64,000 bases of DNA from UBA9676 sp963730065. GTDB taxonomy: Bacteria; Actinomycetota; Actinomycetes; Streptosporangiales; Streptosporangiaceae. The position numbers were made by a program, and so were the translations under genes. The notes under the pieces were generated by a model, which saw nothing but the letters and a program-made list of their open reading frames with translations, did not search any database and had not been told where the DNA came from. Of the stretch, positions 26,345-34,951 are shown in pieces. The DNA lies in assembly GCA_963730065.1 (NCBI GenBank), contig CAVSQL010000020.1, positions 186,001-250,000 on the forward strand. The letters are read 5' to 3'. Position 1 is the first letter of the stretch; each line of letters begins with the position of its first letter.

Positions 26345-28513
26345 CTACAAAACGGTGCGGGCGGTCTGCTGGTCTGGGTGGGTTGCCGTGCGTGCTTGGT
26401 CGGCAAGGCGATCTTGCAGGCGAGCGTGGCGGAACTGGTAGACCGGTCCGACTGTGCGCAGGACATCGCGTTTGCGAGCGTCCTCGAGGAACCGCATAAG
26501 GCGAACAGGGGTGTGCCAGCGCATGGCAAGCTGAGCAAACGTGAGGGAAGCCGCCCAGGTCCTGGGGTAAGTGAGCCCGCTCACGAGCCCGAACCCAAGC
26601 CCGGCCACGAGCCCGGCCCCGAGCCCGCCCCCGAGCCCGGCCCCTAGCCCGATCCTGAGCCCAACGAGGAGCCCGGCCACGAGCCCAGCCACGAGCCCAG
26701 CCACGAGCCCGGTTAGGAACCCGAAGGCCTGATCACGCTGCCAGGAAGCACGCGGACTTAGGGGACTCGCGTTACTTGCTCCTGGCTGGGAGAGCCCGAA
26801 CATGAGCACGGCGACAAGCCCCGCCCCGATCCAGGCCACGACGCCGGCCACGAGCCCGGCCACGCGCCCGGCCACGATCCAGGCCACGACGCCGACCCCG
26901 AGCCCGACCAGGAGCCCGGCCACGAGTGCCGAGCGGTTGAACAGTTGCCGCCACCGCAGGGGCCCGATTCGCTGGGGGGGCTCACCCACACGCCCGGCCG
27001 TGAGCCCGACCAGGAGCGCAAACACCAGTCCGATTCCGAACGCGGCCCCGCGCGCGGCCCCGAGTCCGGCCGCAAGCCCGCCCCCGAGCCCGACGAGCCC
27101 GACGAGCCCGACGACGAGCCCAGTTGCGACGAGACGAGGGGGACGTGACGCCCACGCGGGAGAGCGCCACCATGCGAGATCCCGCGTGCAGTCCTGGTTC
27201 ATGCGAGCAGCGATGCATCGCATGGCATGCTGAGCTGACTGAAGCTCATACCGCGGCGGTGCTTCCCCGGGACGCGGCGCGTAGGCGGCGGGCAGCACAC
27301 GGTCGAGCAAATGGTCCTCGATGTCCTCCCGCGCAAGGCCGTCACCGGCGCCATCGCAGAAACTGAGGAGCTCGCGGACATCATCGCCGCTGCGGTAGGT
27401 ATCCCGGATCAGAGTCAGAGCCAGCGGACTACTCAGCGCGTTGGCCATAGGACTGTCCGGTGCCTGGCGGAGGCGGCCGGTCAGCTCGCGCCACCCGCGC
27501 GGTGCTGGATCGAGTTGGGCGCGCGTCAGGTAATCCGCTGCAGCCGGGGGATCGACGTCCTGCAGTTCGAGTGCCACAGCACCTTCCAGAAGGCCCCGTT
27601 TGGCGGCAACCGCCATCTCGGCACTGCGAGCCAGGACGATGACACGAAAGACTGCCTGCTGGCTCAGCGCCCGCAGGGCGACCGGCCGCAGCTCATCCGC
27701 GATCTCATCAAGCCCGTCCAGGATCACCGCGACCCGGCCCGTTCTGACCAGCTTGGCACCGTCCCTCGCGCCGCCCTTGCCGGCGAAGAGCGGGTAGGTT
27801 TGCTGCAGCTGGCTGGCCAGCCAGTCCTCGACCCGCTGGGTGTTCGGATCCCACCCGTGCAAGGTGAACATCACCGGTACCGGCACCAGCGGCCGGTCCT
27901 TCTTTGGTACCTGCTCCCTATGCTTCAAGGCGGCCAGGACAAGCAGCACGGCCGCGCCGCTCTTACCCGAACCGGGGGGGCCGACGATCATCATCCGCCC
28001 AGACCCGAGCCCTCCATATATGGCGTGGAGATCCCCTAGCTGTCCCTTTTGCAGCTCTCGCTGCCCGGCCGCGCGAAGCCCGGGCAACGGCGGGAACTGT
28101 CGTGAGGCCGCCGCAGCCGACACCGGTCCAGCTAACGGCTTGGACGGCCTTGCCCACCGGACCGGAATTGACTCCGGCTGCAGCCGTCGGTCCAAGGCTG
28201 CGCGGGTCCATTGATCCTTGACCGCCCCACCGAGCAGATCAGCAATGTCATCAAGCGCCCGCTGCTGGCTCTCGCCGACCCGCCGCCTCGCACCAACATT
28301 CTTTACCCAGGCGATCAGGCCTGCGGCGATCGTAACGACCGCCGCAGCGAACGCCCCGAACGTGGCTAGGTCGCCCCGATGCGGCGACCGCCATACCACC
28401 CACACCAGCCAGATGGTTCCAACAGCGACCGTGACGTTTATTACGACCGGCCACAGGCTCCGAGGCTTCAGTGCCACAGCTAACAGTCTGACAGGCCTGC
28501 CCAATGAATCCAT
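26345..28513 (-). CDS. Membrane-embedded NACHT-type NTPase
   Basis: A 722-aa STAND-class NTPase. Two N-terminal membrane segments (VVINVTVAVGTIWLVWVVW; FGAFAAAVVTIAAGLIAWV) precede the NACHT domain. Walker A is GPPGSGKS (about residues 178-185), Walker B is VAVILDGLDEIAD, and a sensor-like VIVLARS follows. A winged-helix-like stretch leads to a long run of Gly/Ala/Val/Leu membrane helices with repeated GLVAGL units. A short cytoplasmic tail closes it (RWHTPVRLMRFLEDARKRDV). NACHT proteins couple NTP-driven assembly to a sensor/effector; some bacterial ones act in phage defence, but no such role is shown here. The ATG at 28513 is chosen; in-frame GTG (28552) and TTG (28567) starts exist and none has a clear ribosome binding site. 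Confidence 0.85.
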   Translation of the reverse strand: MDSLGRPVRLLAVALKPRSLWPVVINVTVAVGTIWLVWVVWRSPHRGDLATFGAFAAAVVTIAAGLIAWVKNVGARRRVGESQQRALDDIADLLGGAVKDQWTRAALDRRLQPESIPVRWARPSKPLAGPVSAAAASRQFPPLPGLRAAGQRELQKGQLGDLHAIYGGLGSGRMMIVGPPGSGKSGAAVLLVLAALKHREQVPKKDRPLVPVPVMFTLHGWDPNTQRVEDWLASQLQQTYPLFAGKGGARDGAKLVRTGRVAVILDGLDEIADELRPVALRALSQQAVFRVIVLARSAEMAVAAKRGLLEGAVALELQDVDPPAAADYLTRAQLDPAPRGWRELTGRLRQAPDSPMANALSSPLALTLIRDTYRSGDDVRELLSFCDGAGDGLAREDIEDHLLDRVLPAAYAPRPGEAPPRYELQSAQHAMRCIAARMNQDCTRDLAWWRSPAWASRPPRLVATGLVVGLVGLVGLGGGLAAGLGAARGAAFGIGLVFALLVGLTAGRVGEPPQRIGPLRWRQLFNRSALVAGLLVGLGVGVVAWIVAGRVAGLVAGVVAWIGAGLVAVLMFGLSQPGASNASPLSPRASWQRDQAFGFLTGLVAGLVAGLVAGLLVGLRIGLGAGLGGGLGAGLVAGLGFGLVSGLTYPRTWAASLTFAQLAMRWHTPVRLMRFLEDARKRDVLRTVGPVYQFRHARLQDRLADQARTATHPDQQTARTVL

Positions 28514-28960
28514 AGAGTGAACGCGCTTGCTGGCCGCCGGGGTGATCCTCACCCCTGGTCGAGGCAACCTGCAGGCTGTAGTCAGCGCACATCGGCGTTA
28601 TCGTGGACTCGGTACGAAGCATTGATGTTCCGCGCTAGGGCGGGGAATTCCAGTGACTAATCAAATGACTATGCACCCCGTTCAAGGCCAGATGGAGTCG
28701 GCCGCACCCGGACAGCCAGCCCGTTCCGAAACTGCGGATACCAGTGGGATCACGATGATGTGGGGTACTGGCAGGTCCAGTGGCATACCTGTTGCTGGTC
28801 TAGGCCCTGTCGGGCGCTCGAGCGAACTCGTCAGCCCATGCAGCACGCAGCTGGTCCGGAGATGTATCGAGGTCGCCTCGGCTGGTCCAACTGTTGGAAG
28901 GTCTATGCGGCGACGCTGAGCCGCTAATCTCGCGGAACTCCGGTCTGCGCTCAAAACCCC
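28514..28960. other. Intergenic upstream of the NACHT gene
   Basis: A possible plus-strand start (GTG at 28653, MTNQMTMHPVQGQME) could be the 5' end of a lost divergent gene, but the frame soon looks random. It must include the NACHT promoter. Confidence 0.35.
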
Positions 28961-29018
28961 CAATAGACATGCTGGACAACGCATAAGCATGCGTGAACCC
29001 AACGCCCTCAATTCGGCA
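28961..29018 (-). repeat. 58-bp dispersed motif, copy E, beside the integrase
   Basis: Perfect GCATAAGCATGCG at 28981-28993, 13 bases, perfect CTCAATTCGGCA at 29007-29018. It lies 53 bp past the integrase stop codon, where an attachment site of an integrative element may be expected. Confidence 0.8.
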
Positions 29019-29070
29019 AAGTCGGATGGCCTGGTGGCATCCGTGAGTCTGGGGCGTCGCTCCCAACGGG

Positions 29071-30091
29071 TCACTCGTTGAAGTCGCCTAGGGCAGCGGC
29101 GATGCGGCGCTTGGCGATCTCGTCTTGACCGTCGAGGTACTTGGCGTAGACGCGGAGCAGCATCTCGACGCTGTGGCCGGCCCATTCGGCGACCTGGGTG
29201 GCGGCTACTCCGCCGGTGAGCCAGGTGGACAGGCATGCGTGGCGAAGGTCGTAGGGGCGGCGGGCCAGCGGGGAACGGTACTCTGCACCGGTCAGTGCGG
29301 CATCGCGTCCCCGGTCCCACGCCCGCCTGTAGGTGATGGTGGCCAGCGGGCGGCCCTGGACGCGGGCTCGCGCCTGAGCAGGGTTGACGACCACGCGGCG
29401 GTCGACCTCATGGGCAATCTTGGGCGCCCGCCATTTGATGCCCTTGACTGGGTTCTCGTCGAGCAGCTTGAGCTCTACGGCGTAGTCGAGCGCGTTGAGC
29501 AGGACCGCCCGGTTCCTGCGCACCGAGGTCGGGGCCGCGCGGCTGCCGTCAAGGCGGGACGTAGCGGCAGTAAGTAGCTGACGGCTCAGGGCCGGTCTGC
29601 CAGCTCCTTGACCTCTTTGGTGTTGCGGGCCAGCCAGGCGAGGATGCCGACGACGTCGTCTGGCGCCTCGTTGCGCTGTTTGGTGCTATAGCCCCAGTTC
29701 ACCAGCGCACTGCGCAAAGCCTGGCCATCCGGCCTGCCGACCGTGTCGGCCATCGCAGCGGTGGCGGAGGCGAGAGCCTGCGCGATGGCACGCCGGTACT
29801 TCGCCGACGCGGCCTTCCACTTCATGTGACGTAGGCGCAGACGAAGTCGTACCAGCTCATGCCGGGCTCGTCGCGTTGCCAGGCCACGGGCTCCCCCGTC
29901 GCCACGTTGAACGCCTCGCCCTTGCGGGCGGCGGCGAGCAACTCGGCCCGGAAGACGTCAGCTTGGCCAGCGTTGCGGAACGACCGGCGCCAGTCCTGTC
30001 CGCCCGTCTTCCAACGGACGCGGTAACTGGACACGCGGGCCCCGCGGTGGACCTCGGTCTTGTAGACGCGGACGTCGTAGGTGGTGTCCAT
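29071..30091 (-). pseudogene. Tyrosine-recombinase integrase, broken
   Basis: Three frames together make one actinobacterial integrase. 30091-29822 encodes MDTTYDVRVYKTEVHRGARV to FVCAYVT. 29825-29586 continues MKWKAASAKYRRAIAQALAS. 29577-29071 continues through RRNRAVLLNALDYAVELKLL to the C-terminus with YDLRHACLSTWL, AEWAGHS and YAKYLDG. At least two frameshifts separate the parts. Between VVVNPAQARARVQ and GRPLATITYRRAWDR about 150 residues of the catalytic domain, including the first catalytic Arg, are missing. The Arg/His box, second His and Tyr region survive. The gene cannot encode an active recombinase. It lies just after an excisionase-type gene with a shared base at 30091, the normal xis-int order of actinomycete integrative elements. 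Confidence 0.9.
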
Positions 30092-30303
30092 CAGGCGGCG
30101 TCCTCGTGGGCGCTGAGCCAGCGGTCGAGATCGGCACGGCGGACGCGCAGGCTGCCGTTGGGCAGGGTGATACAGCGCGGAGCGCGGCGTTTGGCCCGCC
30201 AGTCGTAGAAGGTCGACCGGGAGATCTTGAGCTCACGGCAGACCTCGGCGATGGTCAGCTTCTCGTTCGGTCCCCGGGGCACCGGGCGCGGTAACTGGGC
30301 CAT
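30091..30303 (-). CDS. Excisionase-type helix-turn-helix protein
   Basis: A 70-aa DNA-binding protein of the AlpA/MerR-like excisionase class: KLTIAEVCRELKISRSTFYD, WRAKRRAPRCI, LPNGSLRVRRADLDRWLSA. The N-terminal wHTH and the closing LxRWL helix are typical. Its stop codon overlaps the start of the integrase remnant, so the two formed an xis-int operon controlling excision of an integrative element. With the integrase dead, it could act only on another element. Confidence 0.88.
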   Translation of the reverse strand: MAQLPRPVPRGPNEKLTIAEVCRELKISRSTFYDWRAKRRAPRCITLPNGSLRVRRADLDRWLSAHEDAA

Positions 30304-30397
30304 GATGATCCTGCTCCTTTGATGGGGCAGCGGTCCCGGCGTGATGCTTGGCGGTATCAGCGCCGGGACCGCCTCTATGGGCGGTGATGCAAAAGCT

Positions 30398-30562
30398 CTA
30401 GTCGTCGATCAGGTGGCGGTGCCCGGCCGGGCACACACCGTCGGTGTAGTCGTAGAAGGGGCCGTCGAAGACGACGGTGCGCTGCCAGTCGTCGCGGCAG
30501 TAGCAGGCCTGGCACTGGCAGGGCGGGCGAGGGGGCGGGTCATGAGGGTGATCATGGCCCAC
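30398..30562 (-). CDS. Small Cys/His-rich protein (54 aa)
   Basis: Reading from GTG at 30562 gives a short protein with CQCQACYC and later CPAGHRHLIDD, six cysteines and several histidines. This is consistent with a small zinc-binding fold. It lies upstream of the excisionase gene on the same strand, with a 94-bp gap, in a position where integrative elements often carry a tiny accessory gene. No ribosome binding site is visible and the start is uncertain. The composition is far from random, which is the main argument for coding. Confidence 0.45.
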   Translation of the reverse strand: MGHDHPHDPPPRPPCQCQACYCRDDWQRTVVFDGPFYDYTDGVCPAGHRHLIDD

Positions 30563-30637
30563 AAGATCATGGCTTCGTGGTGGGCGGGGAGGCGTTCCTG
30601 GCTCGCGCGCCGGCCATGGCCAGGAAAGGGGTGAGCT

Positions 30638-31096
30638 CTAGGGCACGACGACGATGGGTACCGGTGAGTGGCGGGCCAGGCTGACGGCGGCCGAACCGAC
30701 GACACGGTGCATGGCTTGGGACGAACTCCCGACCACGATCACTAGGGTGGCGTGGGGGTGGGCGGCGCGGACTTCGTTGGCTGCGGCGATCAGTTCTTCT
30801 GCGATCAGGCCCTGGCGCCGCTCGAAGTCCCAGTCCGCTTCGTGGCCGCGTAGCTGCTCGCCGGCCAGGGTGCGGAGCTCGTGCTCGACGTCGTCGAAGT
30901 CTGTTTCCAGCTCGGTTACGGCACCGGGCGACAGCGCGGCCATGCTGGGCATATGAGCCACATACACCACCTCAATCCGGCCCGTCCGGCCCCGCAGCAG
31001 GTTGACCGCGGCGTCGAGGGCCCGGCTGGCCGGAGGGGATCCGTCATAGCCGACGACAAGGCGCAGATCCGTCGCGGGCGGCGTGGTAGTGCTCAC
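30638..31096 (-). CDS. Universal stress protein (UspA family)
   Basis: A 152-aa single-domain USP: strand 1 RLVVGYDGSPPASRALDAA, middle helices, and the nucleotide-binding end VIVVGSSSQAMHRVVGSAAV followed by SLARHSPVPIVVVP. The family binds ATP or senses stress. The second glycine of the usual G-2X-G-9X-G pattern is replaced here (GSSSQ), so ATP binding may be weak. The GTG at 31096 is preceded by TATCCT seven bases upstream and no ribosome binding site, suggesting a leaderless transcript. It is a stand-alone gene next to an MFS transporter. Confidence 0.88.
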   Translation of the reverse strand: MSTTTPPATDLRLVVGYDGSPPASRALDAAVNLLRGRTGRIEVVYVAHMPSMAALSPGAVTELETDFDDVEHELRTLAGEQLRGHEADWDFERRQGLIAEELIAAANEVRAAHPHATLVIVVGSSSQAMHRVVGSAAVSLARHSPVPIVVVP

Positions 31097-31285
31097 CGGA
31101 GGGAGGATAGCCCCTGTGCCCTTGCGCGGGCGTCCCCGGCCTCCGGTCTGCGAGGAGGCCGCCCGCAGAGTTGTCCCGGCGAGTGGGTTCGGCGCGTATG
31201 TTGACTCGATCGTGACGGAGCTCGCGTGCACGCCCCCGGGTATTCCACGAGACGCCCTGCCGGGATACCTGGCCCACAGTCACTG

Positions 31286-32899
31286 TTAGCGGACCGGCGT
31301 GGCCGCCGATCCGGCAACCGGGGTCACTACCGGCGAGCAGCTGCACAGGGCCACGGGAATCGCTTCGAATGCTGGCTGCGCGGCGGGCGGCGGGGCGGCT
31401 GCCGCCGGGGCGGCTGCCGCCGGGGCGGCGGCGGCGTTCCTGAGCTCGGCCAGCCGGTGCTTGGACGGCAGCAAGACGATCGCGAGGATGAAGCCGAGTC
31501 CGAGCAGCGCTGCTGACACGGTGAAGGCGGTGGTGTAGCCGTGGGTGGCCGCGATCGCCGGTGCCAGCGGGCTGGTGTGGTGGGTGATCAGGTAGCTAGA
31601 CGTCGCGGTCAGCGCGATCGTGCTGAGGGCGGAGATCCCGATCGAGCCACCGACCTGCTGCATCGTGTTGACCAGGGCGGAGGCCACGCCGGAGTCCTGG
31701 CGCGCGACGCCGAAGGTGGCGGTGTTGATGGCCGGTGCGAAGATCATGCCGAAGCCCAGGCCCAAGATGAGCAGGGCGGGCAGCACGGCGCTGGCGTAGC
31801 TGGAGGTGACGGTGAGCTGGGTCAGGTACGCCATCCCGCCGGCGCCCAGCAGCATGCCGGCCGCGATCAGGGCGCGCGGCCCGAGCCGGGGCAGGCCCAC
31901 GATGCTGGACAGGTTGGAGCTGATCAGGATGCAGGCGATCATCGGGAGGAACAGCAGGCCGGTGGCTAGCGGGCTTTCTGCCTTGATCACCTGCAGGTAA
32001 TAGGTGAGGAACAGGAAGGTGCCGAAGATCGCGATTCCCGATATGCCGACGGCCACGTAGGCGCCGCCGCGGGTGCGGTCCAGGATGACCCGCAGCGGCA
32101 GCAGCGGGTGACTGGCACGCTGCTCGGCGATCACGAACCCGGCCAGCAGCACCACGCCCCCTACCAGAGAGCCGATCGTCAGCGCGGCCGTCCACCCGGC
32201 GGTCTCGGCGTGGGAGAAGCCGAAGACGATGAGGAACAGCCCGGCGCAGGCCAGCACGGCGCCGGGCCAGTCCATCGGCGGCCTGACGGCCGGGCGGCTG
32301 CTGCGGATCCAGGCCAGGGCGCCGGCCACCGCGATCGCGGCGAACACCAGATTGACATACAAGCACCAGCGCCACGACAAATACTGGGTGAGCACCCCGC
32401 CCAGGATCAGCCCCACCGCGCCGCCGCCCGCGGCGACCGAGCCGAAAACACCAAAGGCCCGCCCCCGCTCCCGCGGCTCCCGGAACGTGCTGACCAGCGT
32501 GCCCAGAGCAGACGGCGCGAGAACGGCGCCGAACGCGCCCTGCAGTGCCCGGGCCGCTACCAGCATCAGGAACGAGACCGCGGCGCCGCCGATGGCCGAG
32601 GCAATGGCGAATCCGATCAAGCCGGTGATGAACACCCACTTGCGGCTGAACATGTCCCCAAGGCGGCCGCCCACCAGCAGCAAGCTGCCGAAGGCCAGGG
32701 TATAGGCCGTCACCACCCACTGCCGGTCGCCGTTCGGGAACCCCAGGGCACGCTGCGCCGACGGCAGCGCGATGTTCACGATCGTGGAATCCAGGACCAC
32801 CATCAGCTGAGCGATGGCGACCACGACCAGGATCAGCCAGCGCCGGTCACCAGGCGCAGCCAGGCGGTCTGCCATGGCAGAAGACGACGCAGAAGACAT
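31286..32899 (-). CDS. MFS drug transporter, DHA2 (EmrB/QacA) family
   Basis: A 537-aa membrane protein with a 14-helix DHA2 pattern. Motif C-like and antiporter signatures are visible: LDSTIVNIALPSAQRALGF (helix 1), GGRLGDMFSRKWVF (motif A) and LGGVLTQYLSWRWCLYVN. The C-terminus carries a low-complexity Ala/Pro run (AAAAPAAAAPAAAAPPPAAQ). Such proteins export drugs or metabolites using the proton gradient. No TetR gene is adjacent in the usual divergent position. The next gene on that side (34.3 kb) is a broken TetR beyond corA. The substrate cannot be predicted. Confidence 0.92.
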   Translation of the reverse strand: MSSASSSAMADRLAAPGDRRWLILVVVAIAQLMVVLDSTIVNIALPSAQRALGFPNGDRQWVVTAYTLAFGSLLLVGGRLGDMFSRKWVFITGLIGFAIASAIGGAAVSFLMLVAARALQGAFGAVLAPSALGTLVSTFREPRERGRAFGVFGSVAAGGGAVGLILGGVLTQYLSWRWCLYVNLVFAAIAVAGALAWIRSSRPAVRPPMDWPGAVLACAGLFLIVFGFSHAETAGWTAALTIGSLVGGVVLLAGFVIAEQRASHPLLPLRVILDRTRGGAYVAVGISGIAIFGTFLFLTYYLQVIKAESPLATGLLFLPMIACILISSNLSSIVGLPRLGPRALIAAGMLLGAGGMAYLTQLTVTSSYASAVLPALLILGLGFGMIFAPAINTATFGVARQDSGVASALVNTMQQVGGSIGISALSTIALTATSSYLITHHTSPLAPAIAATHGYTTAFTVSAALLGLGFILAIVLLPSKHRLAELRNAAAAPAAAAPAAAAPPPAAQPAFEAIPVALCSCSPVVTPVAGSAATPVR

Positions 32900-33029
32900 G
32901 CGGGGCTTATACCCCCCGTATAGCCGGTGGCGACCTCAGGCCACGCGGTCGCAGCGACCTGTCACGCTATTCAGCTGAACCGCTCAGATCCGGCGATCCG
33001 GCGGCACGCCGAGCGAGACCCAATCACGC

Positions 33030-34046
33030 TCAGTCGTGGACCGTGGCGGCGGTGTTGGTGTGGAGGGTGCGTAGCCGGAGCCACATGAACAGGAGCGCCA
33101 GCGGCACGACGAGGCCGCCGATGCCGTAGACGGCGAACGCGCCGGGGCCGGTCATGTGCCTGACCAGCCAGCTGAAGTTCTGGCCGAAGAAACCGGTGAT
33201 GAAGGTCAGCGGCAGGAAGACCGTGGCCAAGATGGTGAGCTGTTCGATGGTGGTGTTCTGCCGGACGCTGACCTTGGTCTGCTCGACCGAGATCACTGCC
33301 ATGTTGGCCTCTAGCACGGTGCCGAGCAGGTCGCGCTGGGCGGCGACTTCCTCGTTGACCAGCAGCAGGTGGTCTTGCACATCACGCAGGTAGGGCTGCA
33401 GCTGCGGCGCTTCAGCGGCGCGTTCGACGGTGGTGACCACCGCCAGCAGCGGGTGGACGGCGCGGTAGAAGTCGGTGGCCTCGCGGCGCAGCGAGTAGAT
33501 CCGCTCGGTCGGCGCCACGGCGCCGGAGAACACGGTGGCCTCGATCTGATCGATGTCGCGTTCGAGCCCGGCCACGACGGGGGCGTAGTCGTCCACCACC
33601 TGATCCAAGATCGCCCACAGCGCGGAAGAGCTGCCGGCGGCGAGCAGCTCGGGCCGCTGCTCCAGCCGCTGCCGGGCCCCGCGCAGCTCGCTCGCGACGC
33701 CTTGGCGCACGGTGATCACGAAGGTCGGTGCGAGGAAGACGCTGATCTCGCCGAACTCCACCTCTTCGGCGGCGTCGTCGTAGCGGGCGGTGCGCAAGAT
33801 GACCAGCCGCACGCCGGAGTCATACAGCTCGGTCTTCGGCCGCATGTGAAAGTTCTGCGCGTCTTCGACCGCTAGCTCATGCAGGCCGAAGGTGGCACGC
33901 ACCTGGGCCAGCTCCTGTTCACTGGGTTCGAACAATCCCAGCCACACAAAGCCGCCCTGCCCGCAGCGGGCCGCCGCCTCCTCCAGCGGCACCGCGCCCT
34001 CATCGCGCCTGCGGCCGTCCTGGTAGTGCGCACAATCAATGATCAT
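33030..34046 (-). CDS. corA: CorA-family divalent cation transporter
   Basis: A 339-aa CorA-type channel. The large cytoplasmic domain begins MIIDCAHYQDG and contains LHELAVEDAQNFHMRPKTEL. Helices lead to the pore segment LATVFLPLTFITGFFGQNFSWL. The usual GMN signature reads GQN, as in several actinobacterial CorA-like proteins, so magnesium selectivity is less certain. A second membrane helix (IGGLVVPLALLFMWLRLRTL) ends the protein. The ATG at 34046 is chosen over an upstream start at 34127 because homologues begin here and a G-rich ribosome binding site precedes it. Confidence 0.9.
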   Translation of the reverse strand: MIIDCAHYQDGRRRDEGAVPLEEAAARCGQGGFVWLGLFEPSEQELAQVRATFGLHELAVEDAQNFHMRPKTELYDSGVRLVILRTARYDDAAEEVEFGEISVFLAPTFVITVRQGVASELRGARQRLEQRPELLAAGSSSALWAILDQVVDDYAPVVAGLERDIDQIEATVFSGAVAPTERIYSLRREATDFYRAVHPLLAVVTTVERAAEAPQLQPYLRDVQDHLLLVNEEVAAQRDLLGTVLEANMAVISVEQTKVSVRQNTTIEQLTILATVFLPLTFITGFFGQNFSWLVRHMTGPGAFAVYGIGGLVVPLALLFMWLRLRTLHTNTAATVHD

Positions 34047-34279
34047 CTCGGGGACCCCCTTTGTCGGCAGCCGGGGCATACATCCGCTACCCAGCATGGC
34101 GCAATCACGCAGGGCCACGAAGATCATGCGTACAGACCGCGAACCGGTGGCCCGGAGAGCCGCGTTTGCAGCTCAGAGCACACCGAACTGACTAACATGC
34201 GCTCCGGGCTGCCTTGCGAGGCTACTTTTGTGCAAGTTAGCTCTCATGATGGGAGCAGGCATGCAGGATAGGGAGGTGC

Positions 34280-34610
34280 GTGATGAGGGCTGTGAACGAG
34301 GAGACCGGCCGGGTCAACCAGAAGCTGCGCACCCGGATAGCGATCGTCGAGGCCTGCCGCGAGGTCATCCGCTCCGGTGGGCCGGTGACGATGCCTGCCG
34401 TCGCGCGTGCGGCTCTGGTGTCGGAGCCCACCGCCTACCGGTACTTCCCGGACCTGGCTGCTGAACGCGGCCCTGGTGGGGATGTGGCCGAGCCCCGCCG
34501 AGGCGCTCGAGCCGGTCGCGGCATCGGTGGACCCGGTTGAACGGGTCGCGTTCGCCAGTGAGTTCTTTCTGCGCCGCGTGCTCAGACTCGCCGGGCGATT
34601 CATGCTGTGA
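34280..34610 (+). pseudogene. TetR-family regulator, frameshifted and truncated
   Basis: The N-terminal HTH is intact: RTRIAIVEACREVIRSGGPV, TMPAVARAALVSEPTAYRYF PDL. Near 34460 the frame changes and the protein continues as LLNAALVGMWPSPAEALEPV and VERVAFASEFFLRRVLRLAG, then stops at 34610 far short of the usual 190-200 residues. Both the frameshift and the missing ligand-binding half point to a dead gene. The truncation point is close to the 20-bp repeat at 34634-34653. Confidence 0.8.
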
Positions 34611-34951
34611 GCATCGGGGGAGACGACCGGTCAGGCAATTGAGGACGTTCACCCGCGGTGCGGCCGGGAATTATGCGCTCTCGCACGCGTTAACATGAGC
34701 GGTACCCGAGAGCCGAGCCGGTCGTCCGACGGCGATTTCCCCCGTGTGGTGGCCACGAGCCCACCTACCGGCGGTTCAGGGTTCGTGTAAAAGGCCTGCC
34801 GAGGCTCGCCTGCGTCGATCGTCGGAGATCCGCAAGCCGGCTCGGCGTTCACAGCACCAGGCCCTCTGCCCGGGACGTTCCTCGCCCGGCCGCGGGACTG
34901 TGCGGCATGCTGCCGTGGCCACTGTGTCCCGGCATTCCAGAGGAGAAGTCT
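34611..34951. other. Intergenic between TetR remnant and helicase gene
   Basis: Holds the 20-bp repeat at 34634-34653 and the promoter region of the helicase gene. Nothing else recognised. Confidence 0.4.
34634..34653 (-). repeat. 20-bp repeat shared with 12665-12684
   Basis: Identical 20 bases to those upstream of the recombinase remnant at 12.6 kb, same orientation. Here it lies just past the truncated TetR gene. Confidence 0.6.

Noticed and set aside
28653..28919. Plus-strand frame beginning MTNQMTMHPVQGQME
   Set aside because: The first residues look plausible but the frame then degrades; at best a truncated 5' end.
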